A stretch of 34,500 nucleotides of DNA from Prorocentrum cordatum (GCA_963575745.1 CAUYUJ010001692.1:199001-233500); one strand, 5' to 3'. Counted from the stretch's first letter, positions 8,300 through 18,659 are shown. Notes: a model not told the origin generated them from the sequence alone. A program made the numbers and translations.

Positions 8300-9259
8300 T
8301 CAACGTGAGTTTGGTCTGCCCGAGTATCCTTCCGCGCCCTGGGCTGCCTGCTGCGGTGGGCGGGCCGCAGTGGCAGCAGGCGGCGCCGCCACCGCCTCCC
8401 CAAGGCTTGTCCTCCCACAGAGGCCTGCCCGTCTGAGCAGGCGTGCGAGCGCGGGTGGGCGGGTTTCTCGCTCTTCTTCGTGGGCTTGATCGTGGGTGTT
8501 GGTTGCTGCGACGAGCGGGCTATCGCTCGCCACGCGTGGAGTCTCTCGTGCGGTGTCTCGGGCCTCCGCTCCTAGTCCGGCGTTCGACTCGAGTGGCGAT
8601 GGCGACCACCCAGAGGGCATGGTTGGCACGCTGGCAGGAACAAGTGGCACCAGCATCTCAACCTGGGCCACATAGCTTTGAGCAGGTGTGATCATGTCAC
8701 TCACACGGCTGACGCCGACGTGTGCATCATGTCCCTTGCCGACAATCCCGACATCAAAGCCGTTCGCTTCTGGGCGTTCGTTGTGCTCCCCATCGGCATC
8801 CGCTGTGGCGACATCTACAGTTTCTTTGCTGAGCCCACGCAGGCGGAGATCCGCCAGCTGGTTTCGGAGGGCGGGGAGGTGGCGGGGCAGGGGTGCCGTA
8901 GGGGGCCCGAACTCATCGGGGACCTCCAGGTCCTCCGCGGGCTGGAGGCGTTGGTGCCGCCCGGCGGCGCTGCGGCCGCGGGCTCTGAGGTGCCCCCCTC
9001 TGGCCCTGCGGTGGGGCTGTTGTGCGGGCGGCCGCCGGCGGTTGGAACGGCGGCGGCGGCGGCGGCTCGCGCGGCCCGGCGCCGCCGAGGGCGTCTTGCG
9101 GGTGGCGGCCTGTCGGGGCGAGTTCTGCGTGGGCGACGGCGCGGTGGAGCACAAGCCGACTCCTTCGAGGGTCGGCAGCCAGGACATCCATATGCTGCCG
9201 TCGGGCAGGGGCCTTTTGGTCGAGTTCGCGACTGCGGACCGCGCAAGAAACCACTGCAA
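8300..9259 (-). CDS. Open frame of unknown function
   Basis: A 319-residue minus-strand frame. The central part (about 8450-8900) has balanced composition, with LPALRNQLADLRLRGLSKE, GFDVGIVGKGHDAHVGV and ESNAGLGAEARD. The N-terminal third is Arg/Pro/Ala-rich and the C-terminal third again simple. No domain is recognised. Plus-strand frames over 8678-9289 are also open, so only one of the two can be real. The first methionine is not preceded by any leader signal. Confidence 0.3.
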   Translation of the reverse strand: MQWFLARSAVANSTKRPLPDGSIWMSWLPTLEGVGLCSTAPSPTQNSPRQAATRKTPSAAPGRASRRRRRRSNRRRPPAQQPHRRARGGHLRARGRSAAGRHQRLQPAEDLEVPDEFGPPTAPLPRHLPALRNQLADLRLRGLSKETVDVATADADGEHNERPEANGFDVGIVGKGHDAHVGVSRVSDMITPAQSYVAQVEMLVPLVPASVPTMPSGWSPSPLESNAGLGAEARDTARETPRVASDSPLVAATNTHDQAHEEERETRPPALARLLRRAGLCGRTSLGEAVAAPPAATAARPPQQAAQGAEGYSGRPNSR

Positions 9260-9285
9260 CCGGAAGTTATGGATGTTTCTTTAAA
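9090..9285 (+). CDS. Alternative exon with RRM RNP1-like block
   Basis: The plus frame ending at the TAA before 9285 contains GEFCVGDGAVEHK, SQDIHMLPSGRG and GRGLLVEFATADRARNHC. The last resembles the RNP1 strand and following helix of an RRM, the type of RNA-binding fold found in some dinoflagellate retroelement proteins. It competes with the minus-strand frame above. If real it is a fragment; no start or acceptor is obvious. Confidence 0.25.
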
Positions 9286-9289
9286 ATGA

Positions 9290-10320
9290 TTTTTTGTTGG
9301 TTGTTCTGTTGTCGCGGTTACTGTTGGCACGTGCTTCGATTTCACATGTATCGCGTTCTCGTGGGGTTGCTTCATTGCCACTTGCAGAGCGTCTCCCGCG
9401 GACCTTCCCTTCGACGTGCTGGCGCGAGACCGAGTGGCGTGCCTGCGCGGCGCGGCCTGTTTAACACGACGCGCGTGCGCGTCGTTCAGAGGAGTTTACA
9501 TTCGTAGCCGCCTGATTGTTGCGGCACCGCGCCATATTTGTTTGCGCGGCGCGTAGCGCTCTTTTCGGATGCCATTTGCGCGTGTTTTGCATGGGCGGAT
9601 CGCCTTGGCGCAGCGATGCTTCGCGCGGCGTGGCTCGGCCGCTTTTGCGCGATGATGCGCCCGTGTGCGTGTGTGTTGTCAGAGCGGCTCTGCGTGACGG
9701 CGTGTCCAGTAGCGATTACCATGCCGTTAAGTTTGTTCCTCGTGGGCACGCGGGCCCCCCGCCCCTTCTCCCTTCTTCGCGGCACGCCAAATTCTTGGAG
9801 TGTCTATAAGTTTGTTTCGTTGGGCGCTTGCGCATGTGATTTTTTTGTGAGCATTGTTCATTTGTTGTCCACCTTTCGCGCGACCTCTTCTGGTTGCTTT
9901 CCCCCTCGTCAACTCGCATTATGTTTTGATGGTGTTTTATTGCGCGCGTCTCAAGGTGGAGGGCCCGGTCCGCTCGTGGAGGGCGCGACATTGTTGACAA
10001 ATCATACGCGTCGCGCGGTTGTGGTAGAAACCACGGCGCGTGCGCCATGCCGATTTGTCCGCGGCAAGTCCCGCGCACCGCGACCGCGCAGCACTCGGCG
10101 CGGCGAGTCTTCGAGCACCGCCACGAAAGCCATAACGCGCGACATGTCGTCGCCCATAGCCTTGCAAGGGCCGCAACATGTGACGCGCTCTTCCGCGCCG
10201 CTTCGGGGCGCACTCCTTCGTCTACGTCGTCGCCCTCCCCCTTCCCACGCCCCCCATGTTGCCACCCTCCCTTCTTCGATTTCGTTCTCCTTGTCTCATT
10301 ATTGCGTCTCCTGGGGTTCT
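9290..10320. other. Gene-poor stretch
   Basis: The first 550 bases are T/G-rich with many GCGCG words; the rest is mixed. A long plus frame (9538-11256) crosses it, but it runs into minisatellite DNA and shows no domain. I see no feature I can support. Confidence 0.5.
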
Positions 10321-10329
10321 CACGTGGCA

Positions 10330-10510
10330 CACATGGACAACATGTGGTATGTCATGGGTTACTGTCGGGTTGTCATGGGGGCCTCCTGGGACACTCTTGA
10401 GTCGTATATGGGGCTACCTGGGACATTAGGGGCCCTCTTGGGCCGTCGTGAGTTGCCCGGGGGGTATCTTGGTGCCGTCTTGGGCCGCGTTCGCCTCCAT
10501 GCTGGTTTTC
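10330..10510. repeat. TGGG-rich degenerate repeat
   Basis: Loose repeats of GTCATGGG, CTGGGACA and TTGGGCCGTC. Unit length is irregular. The stretch leads into the palindromic DNA that follows. Confidence 0.5.
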
Positions 10511-10549
10511 TTGTTTTGCCTGGGTTGGGTCTTCAGTTACCCCCAACCC

Positions 10550-11255
10550 CACTAGGTCTGGTACCAGACCTCCCTTCCACCTCCAACAGGTCTGGTGGGA
10601 TGCCCCCCTTCCACGTCGACCAGACCTCCCAGCGGGCCCTCCTCCGGCGAGGTGGAGGGGGCCTCCACCAGACTTCCTCTGGTTCTCCTGGAGACCCCCC
10701 CCTGATCCCCCCGAGGGCTTGGGGAGGCCTTCCGGAGGCTTCCCTTGGTTTCCACAAGGTGTGGCGAGAGGCTTCCCACGGCCCCTGGGGGCACCAGGCG
10801 AGGCCTCCCCCAGGCTTCCGGGACGACCAGGGGAGGTCTCTGGGAGGCTTCCCCTGGTTCACCTGGAAGCCTCCGATGAGAGTTCCCGCAGGGGGGAGGT
10901 CTCCTGTGGGAGGGTTTCGGGAGGACCAGGGGAAGCTTCCAGGAGACCTCACCTGGTCCTCCACCAAGTTTCCCCCCAGCGGCCTGGGAGGACTAGGGGA
11001 GGTTTCCAGGGGGCCTCCCCTGGTCTCCCCGGAAGTTTCCCCTTGGAGGGAGCCCTGCCAGATTTCGAGGTCTGGGGGAGGCTCCCGAACCCTGGTCCTC
11101 GGGGAGGATTCCCAGCAGGCTTGCAAGGACCAGAAAAAGCTTCCGGGAGACCTCCCAGCCCCCTTCTGGAAGTTTGCGGGAGGCCCCCAAGAGGACCAGG
11201 GGAGGTCCCCCGGCGGTCTCCCCCCAGATTCCAGGAGGTCGCCAGGACACCGCTA
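10550..11255. repeat. Palindromic GGAGG/CCTCC minisatellite
   Basis: Dense short words such as GACCAGGGGAGG, GGGAGGCTTCCC, GAGACCTCCC and CCAGGAGGTC, many followed within 10-20 bases by their reverse complement. Both strands are open in several frames, reading Gly, Pro, Arg and Ser. There is no fixed period. Confidence 0.75.
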
Positions 11256-11576
11256 GGAGGCTTACTTTTCGGGGCCCTGAGGCCAGTGGATCACCGGATG
11301 CAGTGCAGTTACGGTGGCGACGGCAGCAGAGTCGCGTTCAGCCCCGGCGAAACATTTGCCGCGCGTTTCCAAGCTGGGTGGCTGGTTGGGGGCCTCCGAC
11401 GGCCACGCCGGGACGTTTGAACTTTGGGTCTTTCCGCTCCAAGAAAACATGGTGGACGTAAGGAAACTTCTGGTTCCTTAATAAATGCCCCCCGGGGGGC
11501 CTCGATGGTCCCAAAGTGCGAGACATCTGTCGATCCACCAAAGTTAATAAGGAATTCCCGGGGTCCCAAGTAAGGT

Positions 11577-11640
11577 CCTTACTTGGGTGCCTGGCGGTCC
11601 CAGAATTCAGGGCCTTACTTGGGTCCTCGGCGGTCACAGG
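11577..11640. repeat. 36-bp direct repeat, two copies
   Basis: CCTTACTTGGGTGCCTGGCG at 11577 and CCTTACTTGGGTCCTCGGCG at 11613. The pair borders the start of the 9-bp array. Confidence 0.75.
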
Positions 11641-13585
11641 TCCCACAGGTTCCACAGGTCCCACGTGTCCCAGATGTCCCACAGGTCCCATAGGTCCCAC
11701 GGGTCCCGCAGGTCTCGAAGGTCTCGCCGGTCCCGGAGGTCCCGCAGGTCCCGCAGGTCCCACAGGCCGCACAGGTGCCACAGGTGCCACAGGTCCCGGA
11801 GGTCCCGCAGGTCCCGCAGGTCCCACAGGTCCCACAGGTCCCTCAGGCCCAACAGATCCCACCGGTCCCAAGGTTTTGCAGGTGTCACAGGTCCCGCAGG
11901 TCCCACAGGTCCCACAGGTCCTACAGGTCTTACAGGTCCCACAGGACCCACAAGTCGCAAAGAAGGTGCCAAAGGTCCCACAGGTCTCGCAGGTCCTACA
12001 GGTCCCACACGTCCCACAGGTCCCAAGGGTCCCACAGGCCTCGCGGGCCCCACAGGTCCCACAGGCCCCCCAGGTCCCACATGTTTCACATGTCCCATAA
12101 GTTCCGCAGGTTCCGCAGGTCCCGCGTGTCGCGCAGGTCTCGCAGGTCCTGCAGGCCCCGCAGGCCCCGCAGGTCCCGCAGGTCCCACTGGGTCCCACGG
12201 GTCCCACAGGTCCTACAGGTCCCACAAGCCCCACAGGTCCCGCAGGCCCCACAGGATCCACAGGGTCCGTATTTCCCACAGGTCTCGCAGGTCGCGCAGG
12301 ACCCGCCAGTCCCGCATACTCCATAGGCCCCGCAGGCCCCGCAGGTCCCACCGGTCCCACATGCAGGTCCCGCACGTCCCACAGGTTCCGCAGGCCCCAC
12401 GGGTCTTACAGGTTTTAAAGGTCTCGCAGGTCCCGCATGTCCCGCAATTCCCACAGGTCCCGTAGGTCCCAGAGGACCCATAGGTCAAACAGGTCCCACA
12501 GGACCCGCAGGTCCCGCAGGTCCGCAGGTGCCACAGGTCCCACAGGTATGAATGACCCCACAGGTTTCACAGGTTCTCGCATGTCCACCGGTCGCACATG
12601 TCCCGCAGGTCCCGCAGCTCTCACAGGTCCCACAGGTTCCGCAGGTCTCCCAGGTCCCTCAGGTCCCACAGGTCCCACAGGCCCCCCGGGTCCCACAGGT
12701 CCCGCAGGTCCGACAGGTCCCGCCGCCAGCACAGGTCCCACGAGTCCCACAAGTCCCGCAGGTCGCGCAGGTCCCACAGATCCCGCAGGCCCAGCATATC
12801 CCACATGTCCCACAAGTCCCACATGCCCCACATGTCCCACAGGTCCTACAAGTCCCGCAAGCCCCGCAGGCCTCGTAGGTCTGGCAAGTCCCGCAGGCCC
12901 CGCAAGTCCCAGTCCCCCCAGGTCCCACATGCCCCGAAGGCCCCACAGGCCCGATAGGGCTTACAGGTCCTACAAGGGCCACGGGGTCCGCAGGTCCCGC
13001 AGGTTCCGCAGGACCCGCAGGTCCCACAGGTTTCGCAGGTCGCGCAGGTCCCGCATGTCCCACACGTCCCACAGGCGACGCATGCCCCACCGGCCCCTCA
13101 GGCCCTACAGGTCCCACAGGCCCCACAGGTCCACCCAGCCCCTCCGGTCCCACAGGTCCCACAGGTCCCACATGTCGCGCCGGTCCCGCAGGCACCGCAA
13201 GTTCCGCAGGTCCCTCGGGGCCTACAGGTGCCACAGGCGCCACAGGTCCCACTGGTATCGCAGGTCCTGCAGGTCCCACAGGTCCTACGAGTCCCTCAGG
13301 TCCTAAAGGTCCGACAGGTCAGGCAGGTGTCGCAGGTGGCGCAAGCCCCGCAGGTCCCACAGGTCTCGCAGGGACGACAAGTTTTGCAATTTCGAAGGCC
13401 CCACAGGTCCCACCAGGCCCACGCGTCCCACAGGTCCCAAGGGTCCCACAGGTCTCGCAGGTCCCTCAGGTCCCACTACCGCAGCCCGCACAGCTCCCAC
13501 AAGTTCCACAGGGCTCACGCCCCCAACATTTCTCCCAATTCCGGCAGGTTCCACAGGTCCCGCAGGTCCCACAGGTCACCTTTGG
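11640..13585. repeat. 9-bp minisatellite (GGTCCCACA-type), 1.9 kb
   Basis: Continuous 9-base units, mostly GGTCCCACA and GGTCCCGCA, with many substitutions and occasional indels that are not multiples of nine. Because the unit lacks stops, all frames on both strands run open. One plus frame gives Gly-Pro-Thr/Gly-Pro-Ala triplets and one minus frame Gly-Pro-Val/Gly-Pro-Ala, mimicking collagen. The glycine-triplet register jumps between frames along the array, which argues against a translated collagen. The length corresponds to roughly 215 units. Confidence 0.9.
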
Positions 13586-13787
13586 TGTTATTAAGATGGT
13601 TCCTGGGGTGATGTTTGCAAGGCGAAGGCGCGTGTAATTGCATGCGCTGCGCGCAGTGCAGAGTGAACCGTGAGTGCAAGTGCGAAACGCTGCCATGTAA
13701 ATTTGGGATTGCGCCCGTCCTGGAATCTTTTTGTGAACTTGCGGTTGCGGTGGTTTCCATCGTGGTCAGGCCAGCCTCCCTGGCTTC

Positions 13788-14652
13788 ATGCAGCGGGCTG
13801 TCGCGGCGGATGCTCGCATCGTCGTGTTCACCCGCAACAGGAGGGGAAGGCGGCATTTCATCTGGGGCAGCATGGTGGAGCTCGCGCGTTGGGGGGACGG
13901 CGCTGCGGACTGGGGTCCTCCGGGCCCGCGCGCGGCCGACTCGCGTGTGAATTGCATTTGGAACGAAGGATTGGACATCGAGGACCATCATGAGCACATC
14001 CGTTTGATATGCAGGCTGGACGCGCCCGACTGGGGTGTGCAGGGGCATTCCCAGCTTGCCCCCCAGATGGAGCAGGCTGTCTGTGCGGGCGTGCTGGACG
14101 GCGCGAATCTCGCGTCCATCGAGACGAAGTTTCGGAGGATGCAGACCGTAGAGTTTGCGCAGTGGGACATGGCGACGAATCAGGAGAGCAAGGGGATTGG
14201 GGGCAAGCTCGCGCTCGATGAGCAGCAGGCTGCCTTCTCGGGCGTGACTCGCGCCCATGCCGCCATCCTGATATGTCCAGACCTCGCGGGGCATGTGAGG
14301 TCGGAGCTCGAGCGGCGCGCGAGGAGCGCGAAGCCAGGCGCAAACGTGGGCAAGCCAAGTTCGGCCGCTGGGGGCAGCAGGGGCCCAGACGGCCGTCGCC
14401 TCACCTTCGCGGCCCCGCGCGCCGCCTCCCCGGGTCGACGCGCCCCTCGCGATGCGCCGCCTTTGCCCTTATGATCTTCAGCACCAGCGCGGGGAAGGTC
14501 TCGGGAGTCTCAGCCGCGGTGTTCAGCGACGCCTCCAGCGGCGTGCCAGTTATGAGAAGAAGAGCGTGGCCGGGTCCGTGGATGTACTGAACGGGTCGAA
14601 TGACCCGTCCTGTCGGCCTGGTGGCGACCGTCGTTTCTCAGCTGTCGCCTGA
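13788..14652 (+). pseudogene. Gag-like region of a dinoflagellate retroelement
   Basis: The frame 13788-14474 (228 residues) contains EHIRLICRLDAPDWGVQGHS, QMEQAVCAGVLDGANLASIE, RRMQTVEFAQWD, ILICPDLAGHVRSELERRAR and ends in RDAPPLPL. From memory this follows the N-terminal half of a multicopy dinoflagellate retroelement polyprotein that precedes its reverse transcriptase. Right after PLPL the match continues in the +1 frame (14520-14600) with SRGVQRRLQRR and VAGSVDVLNG, so a frameshift near 14465-14476 breaks the gene. Further decayed pieces may extend to 14930. I infer the assignment from motif order, not from a search. Confidence 0.5.
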
Positions 14653-14987
14653 TCGCTCGCCCAGCGCGCGCACCGCCGCGCGATCTGTCTCCCGCAGAAG
14701 CGCTCCAGCAGCTTCGCGCGGCCGGGGGCGGCTGCAACCCCCTCGCAAGCTAGGGCCCCGCGCGCGCTTCCGCGCCGGACGGAGCTGCGACCCCAGCGCC
14801 GTTCGCGGACGCGCGGGGCGATGGCGGGGTATGCAAGGTCTAGCTGTTCGTTCGAAGGAACGCGCTGCTGGCCGACGTCGCGGTCGCTAGACTCGAGGCG
14901 CGCGCGAGACTGGTAGGGCGTCGAGCGTGACTTGCATCGTCGCAAGCCCGTTGATTATTCACTCTAGGACGGCGCGAGAGTTCAGGC

Positions 14988-16593
14988 ATGTCTTTTTCCA
15001 CGACGAGGGGGGGGCGTCCGACGTCGACGGGTGCGGAGTCGACCCCGTCGACCAAGATTTGTCCGAGGGTGGGTGTCGCGCCGATGGACTGGTCGCGGGC
15101 TTTGCGGCGGAGTCAGGCCATCGCGGGGCGCGCGTCCGAGCGCGTCGGCCGCCCCGAGCCTCGGCGACTTCGCGACGGGCGGCCTGCTCCAGCCTCTCCG
15201 AGTTCAGCCATCTCCAGCGCGCGGATAGTTTCGCGAGCCTCGGCTTCGACTGCAAGGCCGCCCGCGCGGCAGTCTCGCGGGCGGCGGGCGAGACGGAGCG
15301 CCGCGGGCTGGCGGCGGCGATGGGGGATCACGCTGGAGAGACCGACGGCGCCTACAACGCCCTGGGTTGGGGCGTCGCTGGCTCGGGGAGGCCGTCGGCC
15401 TCCCGGGCGCGGCCGCGGCGAGCTCGCCTCGACATCGGGCGTCTGCTGCGCCGGGGCCGCTGCCGCGGGGCCGACGTCGAGCAGGCGTTGGGCCGCCGCT
15501 TCTTCATCGCCGTCGCGCGGCGGGGGGGCCTCTCTCTCTTCGGGGCCTGGCCTGCATTCAGGTTCGCGCAGACGTCGTTCGCCGAGGTGGCCCTGCCCGA
15601 GGCCGCGCGCGCCGAGTCTGGGGCGGCCTGGCGACGCCGCTCTGGCGCGACCAGCGCTCGGGCTGGACCGGGCGCCGGGGCCGTCGACGCCTCGCCGCGG
15701 GGCTTGGGGGCGCGCCGGGCGACCTGGACAGCCAGCGCGGCGATGTCCGTCGGCCGGTTCTGCGAGCGCTAGCGGTTCGGGCGCGCCCGGGCGGCCAGCC
15801 GGCGCGCTTTCGAGCCCATCGCCGCCGAGGTGGGGGGCCCTGCCTCGGGCGGCCCAGGCTTCGCCGCCTTCGATTCGAGCCGCCACCCGAGCGCCGGTCG
15901 GCCGCGCCAGTCGGCCCGCCCGTGGAGCGAGATCTCGCCGAGTTCCCGGAATTCCCGAACAGCCTCTTGGAGCGATCGTCTTGAAGTGGCACGGGCGGGG
16001 GGGGCGCGGGGTCGCGCGGAGCTCGCGCCGATGATCCGAGCCAGGGTCGCTCATTATCACCTTCGCCGCGCCCTGCGGAACGCCAGTAATCATGGTGAGA
16101 AGATTATTGTGCTTGGTCTTTTCTCACGTTCTTTTTTCTTGTCCTTATTTTTTTATTTTTATTACCTTCTTTTTTTTTTTTTTCCTATTTTTTTTTTTTT
16201 TTTTTTTGTTTCCCTTTTTCTTTTTTTTTTTCTTTTTTTTCTTTTTCTTTTTTTCTTTTCTGTTTTTTTTTTTTCTCTTTTTTTGTTTTTTCCTCTTTAT
16301 TTTTTGTTTGGTATTTTTTCTTTGTTTTCTTTATTTTTTTCTTTTTCTTTTCTATATTTTTTCTTTTTTTTTTTTGTTTGCGTATCTTTTATCTTCATTC
16401 TTTTTTTTTTTTTTTTTTTCCTTCTCCTTTTCTTTTATTTATTTTTTGTTGGCTTCTGGTCTTTTCTCACGGCCGTCGCCGCCCCCTCCCGCGCGCGCGC
16501 CCAGCGCGTCTCCACCTTGCCCTTAGCGTCTGGCTCTCACATGCGCGCGAGGTGGTCGCCCGCGGAGTTCAACGCGGCGGGTGGGCCCTCGCA
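14988..16593 (+). pseudogene. Reverse transcriptase/RNase H-like, decayed
   Basis: Expected blocks occur in order but in different frames. PMDWSRAL at 15081-15104 resembles the PMGWSWA block; ADSFASLGFD at 15221-15250 sits where the catalytic Tyr-x-Asp block belongs; LGWGVAG, GRCRGADVEQALGRRFF and RRGGLSLFG follow. Then come WRDQRSGW (15643-15666), AVDASPRGLGA (from 15680) and SVGRFCER, an RNase H-like start, NHGEKIIVL (16087-16113) and RWSPAEFNAAGGPS (about 16550-16591). The order suits a DIRS-like (tyrosine-recombinase) retroelement. I cannot find the fingers and the first catalytic Asp block; too little sequence lies between 14.9 and 15.08 kb to hold them. Frame changes occur near 15.2, 15.67 and 15.8 kb, so this copy is dead. 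Confidence 0.6.
16115..16471. mobile_element. T-rich insertion flanked by 14-bp direct repeats
   Basis: GGTCTTTTCTCACG occurs at 16115-16128 and again at 16458-16471. Between them lie about 330 bases of nearly pure T with scattered G, A and C. The insertion falls between two RNase H-like blocks of the retroelement, right after EKIIVL. The direct repeats look like a target-site duplication, and the T-rich body like an expanded poly(A) tail inserted in minus orientation. No AG precedes the right junction, so it is unlikely to be a normal intron. Insertion length (343 bases with one repeat copy) is not a multiple of three. Confidence 0.7.
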
Positions 16594-16599
16594 GGGCAG

Positions 16600-16985
16600 G
16601 GGGCCCCCGACGAAGCCTCCAGAGGTCATTGTAGAGCCTGGACTCGCGCCCAAGCGCGAGGCCCCCCAGGGCGGGCCTTGCGAGGCCGACGAGCGCGCCC
16701 CCGCAGACATGGCGACATCATCAGTGATGCGCGCGACATGATGAATCAGCACGTCTCCGCAGATGCACGACGTCATCAGAGGCGCGTGCGACGCCAATGT
16801 CAAGCCCGACACGGTAAGAAACACGACACCATCAGCGACAAGCCCGACACCAAGGGGAAGCACGACGCGATAGACGCGCGCGACGTCGGTGGCAGTCACG
16901 ACGCCATCATTGATACAGCCGACCTCAGCACGGCACCGTCGGGAATCACGTCAGTCATCGCACGCGCATTGCGCGCGGCGTCTTG
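16600..16985. repeat. Degenerate GACACCATCAGCGA-type repeats
   Basis: From about 16700 the sequence cycles through CGACATCATCAG, CGACGTCATCAG, CGACACCATCAGCGAC and CACGACGCCATCATTGA with irregular spacing. The first 100 bases are the tail of the retroelement frame. No recombinase block follows here. Confidence 0.5.
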
Positions 16986-17248
16986 GGTTTAGCGCAGGGG
17001 TTGTCTCGTTGTTGTTTTGGTTCTGTCTTTCCAGCCTCTCTTCCGATGGAGTCGAGAGGACCGCGGTCTCTTGGGCGTCTCTGTCCCGCGCGCCCTGGCG
17101 CGCCCGGGCGCGCGCGGGCGCGCGGTCGCTCGCCGCGGGCCCGGCCTGCGTCGACCTCGGCAGCCTCGCGACTGGACCTCGCGGTCGCGCAGGGCAGCCG
17201 AGCGCCCGAGGGGGGCTCGGGCGCCGCGGCCGCAGCGACGGGCCCCTG
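16985..17248. other. GC-rich stretch, possible minus-strand exon
   Basis: CGCGCGGGCGCG-rich DNA. A minus-strand frame starts MESQG at 17262 and is Arg/Ala/Pro-rich with no domain. The same first residues, MESQG, start a plus-strand frame at 33170 through a shared 16-base sequence. Confidence 0.3.
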
Positions 17249-17264
17249 CCCTGACTCTCCATGT
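17249..17264 (-). repeat. 16-bp inverted match to 33167-33182
   Basis: On the minus strand this reads ACATGGAGAGTCAGGG, identical to plus-strand 33167-33182. Both copies sit a few bases inside a CAG and beside the same family of hairpin repeats. Confidence 0.85.
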
Positions 17265-17282
17265 GTGGCGCTCTGGGGCGCC

Positions 17283-17420
17283 TGCAACGTTTAGTTGCAT
17301 GTTGAGAAAAACCTTACTTACAAAACAATGTATGTTAAGAAAAAGTGAACCTGCAAGTCTACCTTTCATGTAGGAAAACCTCTAACATGGAAAGTCGCCT
17401 TGCATGTTGCGCATGGCTTA
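17283..17420. repeat. 33-bp degenerate hairpin repeats, cluster 1
   Basis: Four units of about 33 bases ending in CATGTTGAGAAAAA, TATGTTAAGAAAAA, CATGTAGGAAAA and CATGTTGCGC. The last unit holds AACATGGAAAGTCGCCTTGCATGTT, an imperfect palindrome with ACATG and CATGT ends. The same family occurs at 33012-33155. Confidence 0.7.
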
Positions 17421-17429
17421 ATATAGCAT

Positions 17430-17860
17430 AATGCCGGCGCGTGTGCATAATATGAATGGAGCTTAGGAAGACGGGGAGCGATATGAATTCTTATGTCGCG
17501 TTTTTTTTGCGCCGCGTCTCATCCTTGCCACGCAAGTGCGACGTCGAACTTAACGCGTCCACGCTAATCCCCCAAAAAATACCCAAAACAACTCCCTCGG
17601 TGTCCCAAACCTCTACCTCTTCCCCTCTCCCACAATTGGCGGTGGCCGCGGGGGGATGCGTGGGGGCAACCGCATGTGATGCCAACATGGGTGCACAATG
17701 TGCAGGGGGGGGCGGGGCTAAGAGCGAATGCCAAACCTACGACCCCCCCCAAAACGCATTTGTTTCCGCGGGGTGTATCTAAGACTAGGGAACCTGACAC
17801 ATGGGCGAAGCACAAGTGCCACGAAGGAACAGCACTTATTTGGCGCAGATCGCCCGAATA
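17430..17860. other. Intergenic stretch
   Basis: Mixed composition with runs of C and A. A short plus frame (17456-17782) shows no domain. I see nothing supportable. Confidence 0.4.
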
Positions 17861-17867
17861 TATGGTT

Positions 17868-18150
17868 GTATGTATGTCTGTATGTACGTACGTATGTCTG
17901 TATGAATGTATGTTTGTATGTATGTATGTATGTATGGATTCATGTAAGTATGTACGTGTGTATGGGTGTATGTATGTATGTACATCTGTAAATGTGCATA
18001 TGTTGTGTATGTGTTGTGTATGTGTGTATGTATGTATGTATGTTTGTATGCCTGTACGTATGTATGTATGTATGTATGTATGTATGTATGTATGTATGTA
18101 TGGATGTACGCATGTATGTATGAATGTGTGAATGTATGTATGAGTGCCCC
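17868..18150. repeat. (GTAT)n tetranucleotide array
   Basis: About 280 bases of TATG repeats with scattered substitutions. The longest clean run is 18058-18103. Confidence 0.95.
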
Positions 18151-18430
18151 AAGACGGCACAAGAGGGCCCCGAAACGGCCCAAGAGAGCCCCAAGACGGC
18201 CCAAGAAAGCCCCAAAAGAGCTCCAAGACGGCCCCAAGACGGCCCAGGAATGATGTCCAGCAAGTGTTTCTTGAGAGGGCTTCCCAAAAACACTTCCCAC
18301 GGCTGCCCAAAAGATGCCCGAAGAGGCCCCGAGAGGTCCCGAGAGAGCCCCAAGACTGGCCCAGGGGACTCCGAGAGAGCCCCGAGACGGCCCCAAGACG
18401 GCCCAGGAAAGTTGGCCAGCAAGTGTTTTG
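18150..18430. repeat. 159-bp module, two diverged copies
   Basis: CCCCAAGACGGCCCAAGAG-type short repeats lead in both copies to GCCCAGGAA (18242 and 18401), CCAGCAAGTGTTT and a CCC(A)n...TTCCCAC end. Period is 159 bases. Confidence 0.75.
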
Positions 18431-18444
18431 TCTTAGGGCCCCCA

Positions 18445-18622
18445 AAAAACCTTTCCCACTCCTCCGTCCCCCCGGCGCGCATTTGGCGCGTCGACGCGGA
18501 TCCTGGCCGCCTTGTGCACGCATGTGGTGTGCAAAAACCTTTCCCACTCCTCCGTCCTCCCGGCGCGCATTTGGCGCGTCGACGCGGATCCTGGCCGCCT
18601 TGCGCACGCATGTGGTGTGCAA
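18445..18622. repeat. 89-bp tandem duplication
   Basis: Two copies (from 18445 and 18534) with only a few differences, each containing CTTTCCCACTCCTCCGTCC, GGCGCGCATTTGGCGCG, TCGACGCGGATCCTGG and CACGCATGTGGTGTGC. GGCGCGCATTTGGCGCG is rich in short self-complementary words. Confidence 0.9.
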
Positions 18623-18659
18623 TTGTCACTGGCGTGTCGTTTCGGCTGCTTCGTTCGTT

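Noticed and set aside
9538-11256. 572-residue plus-strand frame
   Set aside because: It crosses unrelated DNA types and ends in palindromic repeats that are open on both strands. No domain or leader.
11640-13585. Collagen-like proteins on both strands
   Set aside because: The 9-bp unit has no stops in any frame, and the Gly-x-y register shifts along the array. This is minisatellite DNA, not a gene.
16092-16526. Phe-rich frames resembling membrane proteins
   Set aside because: Produced by the T-rich insertion; not a plausible membrane protein.
17560-18620. Tyr/Val/Cys- or His/Thr-rich frames over the GTAT array
   Set aside because: Direct readings of a tetranucleotide repeat. The same applies to the CATA array at 28.1 kb.
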